From NCBI GenBank assembly GCA_001414485.1, contig LLEY01000065.1:124001-188000 (forward strand): a stretch of 64,000 nucleotides of DNA, read 5' to 3'. The notes beneath the pieces are model-generated. The model worked only from the letters and a program-made list of their open reading frames with translations, was not told the origin of the DNA and searched no databases. The DNA comes from Calycina herbarum (lineage: Eukaryota; Ascomycota; Leotiomycetes; Helotiales; Pezizellaceae). The stretch's first letter is position 1. Each line of letters opens with the position of its first letter. Positions 10,301 through 22,906 of the stretch are shown one piece after another. A program made the translations under genes and the position numbers.

Positions 10301-12786
10301 ATGCAATTCTCTTCAAATTACGTTTGGGTCTGGCTTGCTGCCATTATTGCGGTCTTTTACATCGGCGAGGGAGTCAATTCGAACCCTGTTCATCATGTAA
10401 CCAACTTAACCAACAGGGCAATTGACAACACAAGCCCCTACGTTCCTGGTCAAAGGTTCAGCAGGAAAACAGGCATTCCAAATAACGCCACTAAAGAGGA
10501 GGCGTCCAACAGGGATTTCTTTGCCTTCACAGAAGCAAATTTCAGAGCCTCTGGAACTGTAGAGAGGTACGAGGAGTGGCTCAAGAAAGTGAACGTTACA
10601 CTTGAGGTCATGCCTGGGGAGGAAAAACCTACAGAATGGCAGCAATTTGCTACCGAGTTCTGGCAGGATCGGGACTTCCTCTGCGGCCCTCTAAATCAAG
10701 GAAATTGCGATAACATGCCCACTAGGGCCCAGATCATGGCACTTTATCCAAACAACCGAACAGAAGCTAGGTTTGTTTATTATGTGACGCAGGTGTACCA
10801 AGAGCTTCATCACTACAATGTACTATTTCAGGTCAGTTTACTCCCTCAGCCTACTGCTTCAAAGCGGTTGCACAAAACGAGCATGTGCTAACTTGCACAC
10901 AGATGACGATTAAAGAGATAATGTGGTTGATAATTGCCTGGATCCCGGACATAATACCCGCAGCTACTTTCCAACAAGATGACAGTGATACAGCGCAGTG
11001 CGATCTTACAACTGCCATCAATAAGGCCTTAATTAGTGCAGTAATCCAACTTATTGGGCCTATCACTGGGGGATTTCTGGCGCTGTTACAAGCTGCTGGG
11101 GGGATCTTGGAAGATTTAGCTCCTATTTTCAAATTTGGATCACGGTGGAACGTAAAAGGAACTGAAGGGCAGCTTAATTCAGCGACAATGGGTCTAGGCG
11201 TGGCAGTCGGCATTGCGGATTCTATGATCGGCAGGCTGACAGCCAAAGACCCACTGAGGGCGGGGGGAAAGCCTGGCTTTTGGGAACCATTTTCCCAGAA
11301 CTTTTTAGAAACCGGGGTATCCAAAAATCCTTTCTGTCGGGTATGTGGTCTTCTCCGATTTGTATGTGTATGTGGTGCTAATTCTTGAGGAAGACCTTTT
11401 CTGGAGGCTATCCTGACCTCAATTTACAAAATGAGCAGGCATTGGTCAAGCTAGTTACTCGACTTCTCGACGACGTTGTTACTGAATCCAGGCTTACTTT
11501 CCATAATATGTACCATGGTGACTTCTACACTCCGTCACTCACCTTGCAGGCGATGAAGACTCAAAATTGGGACAACATCCGGGAAAGAATTGACGCGGCA
11601 ATCGATTCGAGAAAAGGGTAAGTTTAGCAAATCTTCCCCAATGGTGTTGAAAGATCTTACTAACATTTATTTTTCAAAGCAATATTGCGGAAAGCATCTT
11701 TCTTTATGCTCTTGGGGAGGCTGCATCCCAAGACCACACCTTCACGCCCTGTAATTTCGTGTTGGTGGAGAAAACCCCGCTTCTAGAAGGTCTTGTTAGC
11801 CTACGAGCCAAGACCCCGTACAATTACAACATAAAACAGCCGGGGATGATGGCATTTGATAATTTCCTGAAAAATGAAAATAAGTCTCCGACACTGGGTT
11901 TATCAGAGTTTGGAAACTCCCCCACTGGGTTTCATTTACCTGTTTTCTTTTTCCCCCAAGGTATGCCGCTGGACTTCATGAACAAAAAGAAAGGATACAA
12001 CCGGAATTTCCTAGGTATCAGTGGAGACTTCACAGGCGATGGAAGCGTGGATGCCTTGGAAAGGATGAATATGGGTATAGGGAGTCCTCATAGGACACCT
12101 GTTTTTCGAGAAGAGATGATTCCGGCGGTAATTAATTCCCCTCCTTCTCCTTTTATTTGATATAGGAAAATGCTAATAGGTCTCTCTTATCTTGTAGACT
12201 TTTTCGCTCAATAGACCTCGATTCTCACCTCTTACTTGGCTTCTTGGAATGTGTAGAATGGAGTACCACTGGCCGAAACCTGGTAATGTAAATTATGATC
12301 AGCGCATCGAGGAGGGTGCCATTCCCGTGTGTGGTTATGTTCTCAATAAAATAACCGCGAACAACTATACCATGGAACAGGCCAACGATTGATTCTGTGA
12401 TGACATTGATAATTTGCACCCATCGGTAAGTTCAGTATTCTTTCTTTTAATCCTTCCTTTGACCCCAGACCCTCTCCAACCAAAGAGAAAAAAGGTCTAA
12501 CAAACCAAAACAGCTTCACTGGGGTCTAGGCTTCCCCCTCCACTTCAGATTCAAGAAAGGAACCGAGGGGAGCATCGTTAAAAAATGCTGGGATTGGAGG
12601 AAACGAGCCAATAAGGGCAATGGGGCCAAGGACTTCGAATGGTCTTTGGATCTCGGTGGGACTATCGGTCAAAACACGAAGTTTCGCAATAAGATTGCTC
12701 TTCCAGCTTCCTTACTGGGAGAGGCTGCTGAAGTTTGTGGGATGAATGAAATGACGTCTGGGGGGGGTCTCAATGGAGAAGTTTGA
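10301..12786 (+). pseudogene. Large secreted fungal protein of unknown function, with an in-frame TGA
   Basis: Proposed exons: 10301-10831, 10903-11340, 11394-11617, 11680-12127, 12198-12425, 12514-12786. All junctions have GT/AG ends and keep phase, giving 714 codons including the stop. The start gives a signal peptide (VWVWLAAIIAVFYIGEGVNS), followed by NLT, NAT, NVT and NRT glycosylation sites. A hydrophobic, Gly-rich middle (exon 2) and a C-terminal block with conserved-looking HWGLGFPLHFRFKKGTEGS follow. TGA at 12390-12392 interrupts exon 5; 11 codons and a whole further exon remain in frame after it. It could be a nonsense mutation such as CGA to TGA, an alternative shorter protein, or readthrough. 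I do not recognise a characterised family. It is likely extracellular. Confidence 0.6.
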
Positions 12787-14546
12787 AGAATGCGTGAAGA
12801 AGAAGGTATCTTCATGGTATAGGGGTTCTTAGATAAGTGAGTTTTTAAATGTGTTTCTTTGGAGCCTTTGAGGTTTCTGGGGTTGATGGAGTTCCTGGAG
12901 TTTTGAGGGTTTGTCGTTTTGGGAAAATATCTATATTGGTCTTTTCGATGTTTTCGCTTTTGCTTTTGATTATATATACCCACACTTTGCCACTTCGATA
13001 TCAATATACTTGCTTCTATTAATCAACTCTGTTAGTCTCTCTTAATCGCGTTCCCATAATCAACATAAAATGGGGTTATCAGTTTAGAGGTCGACAGGAG
13101 GGCGACTGCCACGTGAACTCCCGTATTTCAGATTCAACTTCTGAAACCCCGTGATTCCTATGTAAAAAATAGAGTTTCGAAAGAATATAAACTACTACTA
13201 ATATCACGAGATCCTTTTTCTAATTTGGGCCGAGATGGTAGTACTAAATTTCGTTCGTTCAAAATTGGGTGTTCTAATAGTCGCGAAGCCGTCCCCTAGT
13301 TTTGAACTACTCGTGATCGGAACATGTTAAAAAGAACTCTTAGATTGGTATCTGAGTAAATCATCTTTTGCCTTTCACCTTGATCTCCATGTGTGCTTAA
13401 AGGTAACCATCCTAAATTGCTTTGGGAAGGAAAAAAAAAAAGCCATCCCACGAATGGGTTTGGCTTTAATTACGGTGAGATAACTCAATGAAACTAGTAC
13501 CTGACATATGAATTAAATGGCGTGGTAAGGGTAGATTCCAGAGAGTATATCTCAAAACTAGAAGAGGTTCTGTATATCCATGTTCTCCACAATTGTTTGG
13601 AAGGTGTTAATTGAATCTGTTGATCTGTTCTTCTAACACTCTTTGCACGATGAATCTGATTCTCCATTCTACAAGGATTTCCAACAAGGAATAACATTCT
13701 ATCTTGACCAGTTGTAGAGTACTGACAATTAAATAGGATTTCAGTGGCGATTACCATGACCTCAATGGGAAGAACACCGATAATTTATAATGGCCCTCAC
13801 TGAAACATCCATCAAGATTCAAACCAATTATTTGCTGCAAATTAGGAAAGAATAAAATGACTCTAGGTTGAGATCAAGATGCGCTATTACAGCAGGCTGG
13901 GCATGATGGAATACACTTAACCTTGGCCCGAACCCCTTCGAATTTCGAAACTTCTTACCTACCACGAATCCTCATTCGCGACTGCGATGCCCAAAGAGCA
14001 GATATTACGTGGAGATGGACTTGGGCGGGGGTTTATTCAGTCGCTCTTTTCACCAGAAGTACGAATCTCTCGATGATATATATCAGGGGAAACGTAGAAC
14101 TTGGAATCGGCGGGGGCAAGAAACATGCTTGAGTTGTCCTGGACAAATCTGGAGACGATATGCCATACTGCTGTCAACCTTGAGAACAACATGGGATGAA
14201 ATAAGCGTTCTTTTGGCATCAATAAAGAGAAGGGGGCGTAAATTGATACCCACTTGTTATATCATGACCGGGCTGGGCTGTTGGTCTTGGACCACGGTGT
14301 CTTGCGGAGTCGTCGAATTCTCTCCGTCTCTTTTGTTTGTGACTAACTTTTCTCTGGTCCTTGAAACATTTTCCTGCCCAGCTCGTTTTGCATCACACGA
14401 AGTGCAGCAGTTCAAAATTCCAGAAAGTTTTCTCTTCGTGGTCAGTGACCCAACGATCCCCAGCGGAATCTCTTATTATTTATGGAATATATTACATTAT
14501 TTGGAACCAGTTATTGCATCGTTGCCGTTGTTTCAAGGTTCAACAC
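12787..14546. other. Intergenic, no gene seen
   Basis: About 1.76 kb without a recognisable frame. Short open frames at 13494-13757 (minus) and 13923-14557 (plus) show no domain or splice logic. An A-run lies near 13430-13441. Confidence 0.5.
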
Positions 14547-15362
14547 TTAAATGGTGATACCAGCAGCCATCAATGCAGCGACGGCAAAGATTGCAATGGG
14601 ATTTGGCAAGCTGTTGCTAGCTGCACCAGTGAAGGCTGCACCCCCGGAAGAAGTCTGATGTTCTTGTTAGCTTGGAAGCATATCGTTGGAATATACTTAC
14701 GGTTGCTGAGCTAGTACCTTGAGCAACGCCTGATGCCAATGTTGATGTTACACCTACGGAGCTGGATGTTACGACCGCCGAGCTGCTTGACTTGATAGTA
14801 GAACTTCCTGATACTGTTGAAGAGGGCGTAGATACGGCCGTGGTTAGGACACTGCTACCCGAAGTGGCCGTGGGTGTGGAAGAGGCGGTAGTTGGGATCA
14901 CCGAAGATGATGCTACCGACGAGGAGGACGAAGATGCAGATGGTGTGACACCTCCCGAAGCTGGAATGGCGTCGGGAATATCTGGTTGTTTGCCAGAAAG
15001 CGGAGTCGTACTCAAGCCACCGCAAGTAGTAGCAGCCCGGGTTAAGGTGGTTCCATACATACTCCAGATGTTGACATTATCTGGACCAGCACAAACAAGA
15101 CAGTTGGCATAGTTTGTGGTGAAAGTAGTACTGGTGCAATATCCGGTATTTCTACTCCCGATGATTGCTTGACCTTGGAAGGGTTAGTAAAACTACAAGT
15201 TGTAGAAAGATCTGACATACCACAGGTGTCATGACATCTGTAAGAGTTTGTGCCTGGCTCCTGACGCTTCAAAAGCTGCAATGGCCAATCTTCACCAAGA
15301 GCATTGGCGGAGACAATCTGGAAGGCAGCAGCCGCGAGAGCCAAGTATTGAATTCCCACCAT
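14547..15362 (-). CDS. GPI-anchored cysteine-containing cell-surface protein
   Basis: Proposed CDS: complement(join(14547..14654,14701..15173,15221..15362)), 240 residues. A signal peptide (MVGIQYLALAAAAFQIVSAN) is followed by a small cysteine domain with CHDTC, YC, NCLVC and TTCGG (about residues 43-105). A ~90-residue Ser/Thr/Val-rich stalk, surely heavily O-glycosylated, comes next. The C-terminus has a small-residue omega region (GAASN) and a hydrophobic tail ending AALMAAGITI, typical of GPI addition. Both introns (47 and 46 bp) have GT-AG ends and are needed to reach the GPI tail. The cysteine domain resembles known short fungal extracellular proteins but has fewer cysteines than a standard eight-Cys CFEM domain, so I do not call it CFEM. 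Likely role: cell wall or membrane surface. Confidence 0.88.
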
Positions 15363-16771
15363 TTTGACTTATGGTTGTTGTTTTGAACGAGTGTATGAAT
15401 TCAAGGCTGAGAGGATGCTCCAGAGTGTTGATAGTAGGCGAGTTGTAATTGGAGAAAGAGGTGCAGATTCAACAAGTGATGTACTGTCTCTTTATGCACC
15501 TCGCAAAATTAGTAGCCTGGGAGGTTGTTAATTTCCACATGGTGCGATACTGGACGAGTTATCCGATCTCGCAGACCATTCCAACTACTTTTGGATGAAT
15601 GTTCAGCCAAAACCTGCAGTTGCTTCCCCAGTGGGGTATTGACGGCTGGCAACACGAGCTTTCCGATGCGGTGTCACGAGCAACATCCATCCCAGTGGGA
15701 TACTTGTGCGTCACAATATGATCATTATTTACCCATGTTGAAATCAAGAGAGCTCCGAGGTTGGAAAACTCTGGAGTCTGGAGTATCTGATTCTCTTGAT
15801 TTTAGATCTGATTAGATAAAAACTTTCCGACTGGTTTCTCGATCAAGAAGGAGAACGGCTTCAGATTCCTCGTTGGGAAGTTATGGGGCTGGTGGACTCC
15901 TTGGCGATTGATTTTATCCAATGGCAGAAGTATCTCATCCCAGAACTTTACACAATATCGGCCCATTCCCAACCACACTTCATTTACAAGGAATATAATC
16001 TATTTGATCTGATTAGATTAGATTGAACGATGTCAAATCGCAAACCAACCCCACACCAATAAACAACAAGTGGTGGGGTAGTGTGACTCGGTTTGCAGGA
16101 CAGCTCTCTGCGCCTAGGAAGTTCAATCTATTCTATATTAATATTTAATCACGGCAAGACTTTTCCAAGTGGGATGTTTTTCTGTTAACTGTGGATATTA
16201 CAGACAACCACCATGGTTTGCTTTCAGAAAACTACCCAGGGGTGCAAAGATTCAAAGACGTTCAGAGTGTCTATGTGTAATGTAAATTTCCATTTTCCTA
16301 ACCAAGTTGCGATCTCGGAGGGCGAGGAAAAGCGGCAAACCCCCAAGCCGCCTCCAACATACGAGAATCCCTCCACGAGCCGTCTTATCCTTCAAGACCC
16401 GGAAAAGACCCAAAGCACTTCAAAATGAGGAGGTGGCAAGAAATAGTAAGATTTCACTTGTCTAACCGGCTTGGCTCATGCAGTGTGACTCCAATAAAGT
16501 CATCCGTGGTTGTGATGATGGTTGGCGGTTAGGTGCCGAGAATACAGAATCAGAAGATGGGCAAAAACGGCCGACTGCGCCGAAGAATGGTTGCTTCTGC
16601 TGGGTGGTTGGTTACTATTCTTTCTCTTATCATCTCCACAGTGCCAAACATGACATAAGGGAAGCATCCTGCAGCCGAATATTTTATGGCCGTTTAAGTG
16701 CTACACAGAAGCGAGTTCACGATACAGTTTAATTAGCATTCATCTCAGTAACTTCATCCCAATCAGCCAAC
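15363..16771. other. Intergenic, no gene seen
   Basis: A divergent promoter interval of about 1.4 kb between the GPI-protein gene (minus) and the BIM1-like gene (plus). It includes a short AT-rich patch near 16010-16030. Open frames at 15525-15815 and 16213-16428 have no recognisable content. Confidence 0.5.
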
Positions 16772-17753
16772 ATGTTGTCAAATACCTTTACTGTCTTCGC
16801 TCTTGTAGCACTTCCTCGAGTCGTTGTGGCTGAGACCACCCCGCATGCTGCTGGGGCTGAAGGGTCGGTTATGGGACCTGTTGCTTTCCTCTGGCCCGCC
16901 AATCGACCATGGTCTGCGGAAGCTGATAACACAGCACCTTGTGGAAGCAGCTCTGGAGTTGGAAACCGAACTCAGTTTCCACTCGGTATGATCTCGATCC
17001 AACTCCCTTCTTCAAAATCATCGTAGCTAACTTCAAATCGCCAGACAATGGAGCTGTCTCTCTTTCCATTGCAGAGGAAGCCTATCAAGTTGCATTCCGT
17101 GTTTCCTATGACAGCAGTACGTCTTCCTAGACCATCAAAGTATTCACAACCTAACTCGATGTATAGACCCATTGACCGCAAGCGCTTTCAGCGAACAGAT
17201 CGTCCACACTGTTGATGAAATCGACCCAGGTCACCAATGTTACCGCGTCCCAAGCACCCCAGATTCCATCGTAGCTGGCCAAAATGCGACGATCCAACTC
17301 GAATACTGGTCCTCATACAACAACGGACCCCGAGAGTCCTTCTACGCCTGTGCTGATGTCGTAAGTACCCTCACATCCCCTTTCCAACCCCCCACAACTA
17401 AACCAAAACAGACACTCGTCGAGGCCTCCGCCTTCGTAGGCTCCATCCCATGTTTCAACGTCACATCCACCAACTTTGCCTCGCCAGCATCTTCAACTAC
17501 CGCTGCTGCGATACCAGCTTCCACCTCTTTGGCTCCAACCACTAAGCCTTCGAGCGGACTTTCAGCTGGTGCTAAGGCTGGTATTGCTATTGGTTCCATT
17601 GTCGGTGCTTTGATGCTTATTGGGGCTGTTGCTTTTGCGCTTCTGCGAAAACGATCAGTTGCTAAGAAGGATGCTGAGACAGCGGATCAATTCCCTGTTA
17701 TGGCTCAGAAGGAAAGGGCTGCTTCTTTGGCTTCGGCTGAGACGCAGGTTTAG
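16772..17753 (+). CDS. BIM1-like (X325, copper-binding LPMO-like fold) GPI/membrane-anchored protein
   Basis: Proposed CDS: join(16772..16985,17045..17116,17167..17360,17412..17753), 273 residues in phase. It has a signal peptide, then a ~150-residue domain with the family signature MGPVAFLWPANRPW, NTAPCGSS, a central LSIAEEAYQVAFRVSYDS strand block, DPGHQCY and FYACADV...IPCFNVT, with paired cysteines. A Ser/Thr/Ala linker follows, then a hydrophobic segment (AGIAIGSIVGALMLIGAVAFALL) and a basic tail (RKRSVAKKDAE), so it looks like a single-pass membrane protein rather than a standard GPI anchor. Characterised X325 proteins bind copper through an N-terminal histidine; Cryptococcus Bim1 acts in copper uptake. 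Here the first histidine is in ETTPHAAG, a few residues after the likely cleavage site. The role in copper handling is inferred from the family. Confidence 0.87.
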
Positions 17754-20016
17754 AACTAAGTGTTTGGTCCTGATACTGGAAGGTTGATGAGAAGTTGAAG
17801 GCTGTGTGTTGGCTGGTCGTGCTTATGATTTATGGTTTTGTTTAATGATTTGTTGGTTTGAGAGATGGTGGTTTCTCTTAGTAGGTGGCTGTTGTCTTTG
17901 CAATTAATTCCGTTAATTGTGGGAGATGATATCCCGAGTTGAGTATCTCGAGTGATATCACAAGGTGCTGTTTTCTCTTGTACTTATCACTAAATTTTGC
18001 CCTGAACTTTTCTAAACGTGCTTTAGTTTTTAATATTGCGATTTCTCTCTCCTCTCATTTAAGCATCGTACCTCTTTTTCTTTAACAAAGCCACTCGTCC
18101 AACTTTAGAGTTTTAGGCATCGCTTTGTTGTTTTCGTAATATCGCACTTTCGATTTCAACTTTTCCTTCACGCTCACTGGCTTGATACAATATGTAAATG
18201 ACTGTATTTTTGGTTCGAATCCCAACATTACGCATCCATTATTACCTACGTCCTGCAGAGCATTTACTCTCGCTGGCTTTGCCTCGAACTCTACAAGGGG
18301 CTTCAAGATTAATTTCATGATCGAGAGCTTCCTTAACCACGATCATGAGCTTCGAACTCATCCTTGGGTACTATCTAATTCTCCGAACAGACCATGAGTA
18401 ATTCCTTGGGCAACAAATAATGCTTTGGCAATAAGTAGAATTTTGGAAATCAGTCGAATTCGACAAAATCTCAAAGCCCAGAGTCTCATGAAGCCTTTGT
18501 CCAAGCATACTTGAGCTGCTGTAATCTTTTCTAACCGTTGTTCTAAAGTGTGGAATTCTGTGTGTATATTTGCAAACACGACCAGAATGGCGAACTGAAT
18601 CGTTTCCCAGTCACTCATCCTTCAATTCTAGCCAGCAGAAACATAAAGATCTGGGAATTTATTGTTGGCTGGGAATGCAACGTTGCTGTTGCCTGGTTTT
18701 CCGAACCGTAAACATTTGTCAAAATCGCAGGTTGGATAACGTTTCAGTTAAACGACTGACACAGCACGATGGGTGGCAGGGCGTAGTAGATATTGCGTCA
18801 TTGGGTTCGTCTTTCGAGCTTTTTGGTCTCGTATGGGGAGACACAATCCGTCATCCTGACACAATATTTGTCCCTAGCAACCATCTCATTCTCCCAGCGT
18901 GGCTTAATTGGGATCCTAGTTTGTTGCAATTCGATTCATTGAATTTTAATTTCTGAAACCTTAGAGATAAAAAGGTAATCATAATAAGAATACAGCAACG
19001 CAAAACAGTAAAAATTTCCATTTTCAAGTCCACCATGGAACGTTCGTTTTTATTCTTGATTGCCCAAATCAACTGAGATATCTTAACTTGAAGTCAGCTG
19101 TAAACTGGGGTAAATCTCCCGGTCTGATTCTTTTCAGGCAAAACAACTTCCTCGGAGGTTGAGCGCAATAAAATTATATGAAGCATGTTACGATTTCTGC
19201 TTGAATACCCCAGCTTCGGCAAAACATTGAAGAGTGACGGGGATCTTCTCGCCTCCTAGAAACTCACCCAATATTCTAAGTAACACATCTACTTTGGGTA
19301 TTTGCTTAAAAGACTTTACTCAATGATAGGTTTAACATTCACTGATTCAGAGTCAAATTCGTTCAAGGGTGGGTCGAAAGCGAGTTGAAAGCTGGGAGAC
19401 GATTGCCAAAGACCAAAACACCCGTGGTTTTGCCTTTCTTCATTTTTACCAAGGAAACTTCTGTCAATTATAAAGATAAAATAATACTTTCATGTAGCAT
19501 TTTCGAGTAAAAGATTCCGGAAACCCGTGGAAGTTCAAAAAAGATAATTCAAAACTGCGGAAATCATTTCAGTCTCTTGTAAAGGCTTTTCATTGTCCGC
19601 TTCTCGGATGCTGTTTACTTACCGAATCACAGGATGTATGTGTCTTCAGCTCAAAGCAGTAAATAAGTACTCCCATGTGTAATCCCCAGCCAGCCTTCTA
19701 TTCCCAAAGTCTTTGGAAACTACTCGATTTCCTGGCAGACGGACAGCAGATTGCATTCTGGAAGTCAGTTCCATGTATTGTGACCACGAGAATTCAAAAT
19801 GAATTATTAAGACTATATCCTGTTTCCCCTATCAAATTTTGCTGCCTCTACGGTCCAACAGTGCGTTTCTAGTGTTTCAATAAGCTATTGACTCACCCAC
19901 AAAAGAAGAGTTACGTAATGTTGAAATTCGTTAAAAGCCCGCGTATCTAAAATTGTCTCAACCACCACCCTTTTGGACGGTAGATAGAGCAAAAGAACGC
20001 GAAAAAGAATGAATAG
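17754..20016. other. Intergenic, no gene seen
   Basis: About 2.26 kb of AT-rich DNA without a convincing exon. An isolated pol III B-box-like string occurs near 18216 but does not fold into a tRNA. Confidence 0.5.
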
Positions 20017-20116
20017 CTCCCTCGGGTGGGCTTGAACCACCAACCTCTCGATACCGGAAAGCCCCAATGAAGGGGATTTAACAGTCGAACGCGCTAGCCA
20101 ATTGCGCCACGAGGGA
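20017..20116 (-). tRNA. tRNA-Asn (anticodon GTT) with a 26-nt intron
   Basis: Read on the minus strand, the gene folds into a full cloverleaf. Acceptor TCCCTCG pairs with CGAGGGA, the D stem is GCGC/GCGC, the anticodon stem TTCGA/TCGAG closes loop CTGTTAA with anticodon GTT, and the T stem is GGTGG/CCACC. The discriminator base is G. The intron occupies 20053-20078 and starts one base 3' of the anticodon, the canonical position. The mature length is 74 nt before CCA addition. Confidence 0.93.
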
Positions 20117-21136
20117 TGTCGTTGTTAATTTGATGGAGACACGTTTCCGTATTTGATTCTATGGAGATTTCTAAAATTCACTTCTGTGTGCAGCTGGGGT
20201 TCTTTAAGTGATGTGGGGGTTTAATGTGTGGATTAATAGTGGAACGGATGATTCATATATCCGGAGATCCAACTGTTGTTGGACTAGATTGGTGGGGATT
20301 CTCTGGGCCGGGACATCAAAAAGCTAATCAATGCGTTAGAAGCACTAGGCAGTCATTCACTACTATCTCTGGATCTCAAATTGTCAAGTGCCAAACTTAA
20401 GCGAAAATGGGAACTTGAATCAATGCCATTAAAGTTTCTGAAGGAGTACCTATTTCTTCAGTGTGATTTGAGTTAAATTCGATTCATTGCAAAGTCGGCT
20501 TTGTAGTGACTCGCTAATTTCGCTGCGGGGAAATATACATTGAAGCATCCATTTTCTAAATTCCAATAGCGTTGAGCTTTCAATTCTTGGAGAAGCAATC
20601 ATTCACATGATTTGGGTTTCGACCTTTGTCGTACTTGGTTAAATAACCCACAACCACTTCCATTCACCACAAGAGAAAATAAAATTCTCTTCGCGTGACA
20701 ATTAGTTCACCATAATTCATTTTCCCTAAATAATTTCAATTAATAATCAAAAGAGTGAAGCAATGAGAACATTATGCATGGCTATTGAATGGATTAATTT
20801 AAAGATACGATGCATATTTTGTAGAGTGAGGTAGAGGTTGTGGGTCACGTGTAGCAAGACAGCCTTCAACCTCAGATTGTGTTTAACCCTACTCCCGTGG
20901 AGTTTGAGGGGTAGCTATGGAAGGAGGGCGGGTGACGGGGATGTGAAGCAGCAATAATTATTATTTTGTCCACGTCCAGCAATTCTCATATTCATCCAAG
21001 CGTCTTCCAATCTCAGGTTGTGTACCCCAGTTAGAGACCTAACCCTGGTAGAACAACCCCACTCCTCCAGCCATCTCAACCACATCCTTCCAATAGACCA
21101 CCAAATATCATCAGCCTCATCACTCATCCCCCAAAT
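20117..21136. other. Intergenic, no gene seen
   Basis: AT-rich non-coding DNA between the tRNA and the oxidoreductase gene. No conserved frame seen. Confidence 0.5.
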
Positions 21137-22320
21137 ATGGAATCAAGCTCATCAACAGAAGAACCTGACCGTGGAATTGATCTTTCAATACCGCACACCG
21201 AAAGAACAGCGCATGAACCTCGTGAGAATGTGAGTTCTCACTTTCGGCGACCCGACCTCATTTTCCCATCACGTACTGACAGTCCAGGATTACCATACAG
21301 TGAAAATCGCGAGAATCGATGAAACAAATGACACTATTCGAGTTTTCCGACTGGAGGCCGTTTCCAGGGATCTTTCTGCGGGTTTGAAGGCATGTGAGAG
21401 CTTGTATCTTTTTTTCTGCAGTTTCTCTGTTTCTTAAGTTTTGAAATACTATTCATGCAGTGTTTCTCTCTAGTTTCTTAATGACAAGACTTTATTTTGA
21501 ACCCCATTACATTTTTCAAACATTACGTGTATCCCTCTCTACCTGGGCAAACTTCGATGTTCCATAAACTGACAAACCTCCAAAGTTCCTCCCCGGCCAA
21601 TGGCTAGACGTCTACACATCCGCGACCCCAAAAGCAGGAGGCTTCACCATAACCTCCTCACCCTCCCTCCTTCACCCACCTCCCACGTCCTCAACACGAC
21701 CCTACCTCGAGCTCGCAATCCAGAAATCCCCTCTCAGCGCTCCAGCAAAATATCTCTTCCAATCGATCCCAACACTTCTTGGCACAGAACTTTCAATTCG
21801 AGTAGGAGGTTCCTTCACCTATCCACCATCCCATAATCCATCGATAAGAAGACTTGTCTTTGTAGCTGGAGGTGTGGGTATCAATCCCTTGATGAGTATG
21901 TTAAGTCACATCGCTTCACAAGTTCAAGAAGGAAAGGAGGTGGATTTCGAGATCAAATTCCTGTATTCGGTTCGCATGCCTCCTTCGGGGGAGTTATCGA
22001 AGGTTCAATTCCTGGAACGGATACAGATGGAGATCAAGACGATTGGTTCACGTGCGGAATTCCAGTTATTCCTCACGGGAGGGGGAGTACAAGAAGATGA
22101 GCATGATAATGTGACAAACTCCCTTGACGCGGATCTGGATATCCAACGGAGAAGGATGAATAAAAGCGATCTACTACAGTCTCTGGGCCCGGTGCAAGAA
22201 AGGAAAGATACAGTGTGTTATATTTGTGGAGTACCCGGCATGACGGATGAGTTCATCGCAATTGTCAAGACCGCAGAGGGAATGAAAGAGAAGAATATTT
22301 TGTTTGAGAAGTGGTGGTAA
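21137..22320 (+). CDS. OXNAD1-type NAD(P)H oxidoreductase
   Basis: Flavin/NAD-binding reductase of the ferredoxin-reductase superfamily, related to OXNAD1. Exon 1 is 21137-21229 (ends TAHEPREN), exon 2 starts at 21288 with DYHTVKIARIDETNDTIRVF and runs to about 21393, and the last exon from about 21586 begins FLPGQWLDVYTS. Recognisable features are the FAD-domain strand FLPGQWLDV, the FTITSSPS flavin loop (here in the frame starting near 21586) and the NAD-binding motif LVFVAGGVGINPLMSM (around 21852). The C-terminus ends YICGVPGMTDEFIAIVK...FEKWW, usual for the family. Exon 2's GTGAGA donor is in phase 1 but the best acceptor at 21585 is in phase 0, so the middle junction is unresolved: a small exon may be missing or the gene may carry an indel. 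The substrate is unknown. Confidence 0.75.
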
Positions 22321-22906
22321 ACAATATCAAGAGGAATCAAAATGCATGTCAGCTCGTCATATTCAATCATTCCACTCATTACTCTGCGTACATCCGCCAT
22401 GCCTTGCAATAGTCTCGCGTAACCCAAAGCTTTGTTTGACAAAGGTCTTGAATAATCAGATATTCGACTTTTGAACTCCCTCAAGTGCTCTTCAACAATA
22501 CATTCCATTGTCAATGGAAGTTTCTCGTAATGGAAGGGAAAGTAGGTTCACGCGAAGCAATGACTGGATCACGCATGAAATCTATCATTATAAGAAACCC
22601 AACTATTTTTCTGGGTCCACTCACACCTCTCGTCAACCTTGCTACTCCGGGATCATTACAAATGCCATTTGGGAGTATTTAGAAGCTCTCAAGTTCTCGT
22701 AAACCGTTTCAAATCATTATTTTAGTTATAATTTTCTGTTTCACGCAACCTGAAGGAAAGCGGTTTTTCACACAGCAATTCTGATGAGATAAAATTGATG
22801 AATCTCAGTTTATTTCATACAAAAGAAAGTTTAAGGAGAAGTCTGTAGCCGGTTTTCCCCGTCAGCACCCACAGCTCCTCTAATGTCTTTTCTCTCCAAC
22901 TTGCCG
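22321..22906. other. Intergenic, no gene seen
   Basis: A convergent interval between the plus-strand oxidoreductase and the minus-strand unresolved gene. It is AT-rich with only short shadow frames. Confidence 0.45.

Noticed and set aside
14547..15362. Canonical eight-cysteine CFEM domain
   Set aside because: Only about six cysteines with different spacing are visible in the mature N-terminal domain.
18140..18240. GGTTCGAATCCC string resembling a tRNA T-arm/B box
   Set aside because: No matching acceptor stem, D arm or anticodon arm could be folded around it on either strand.
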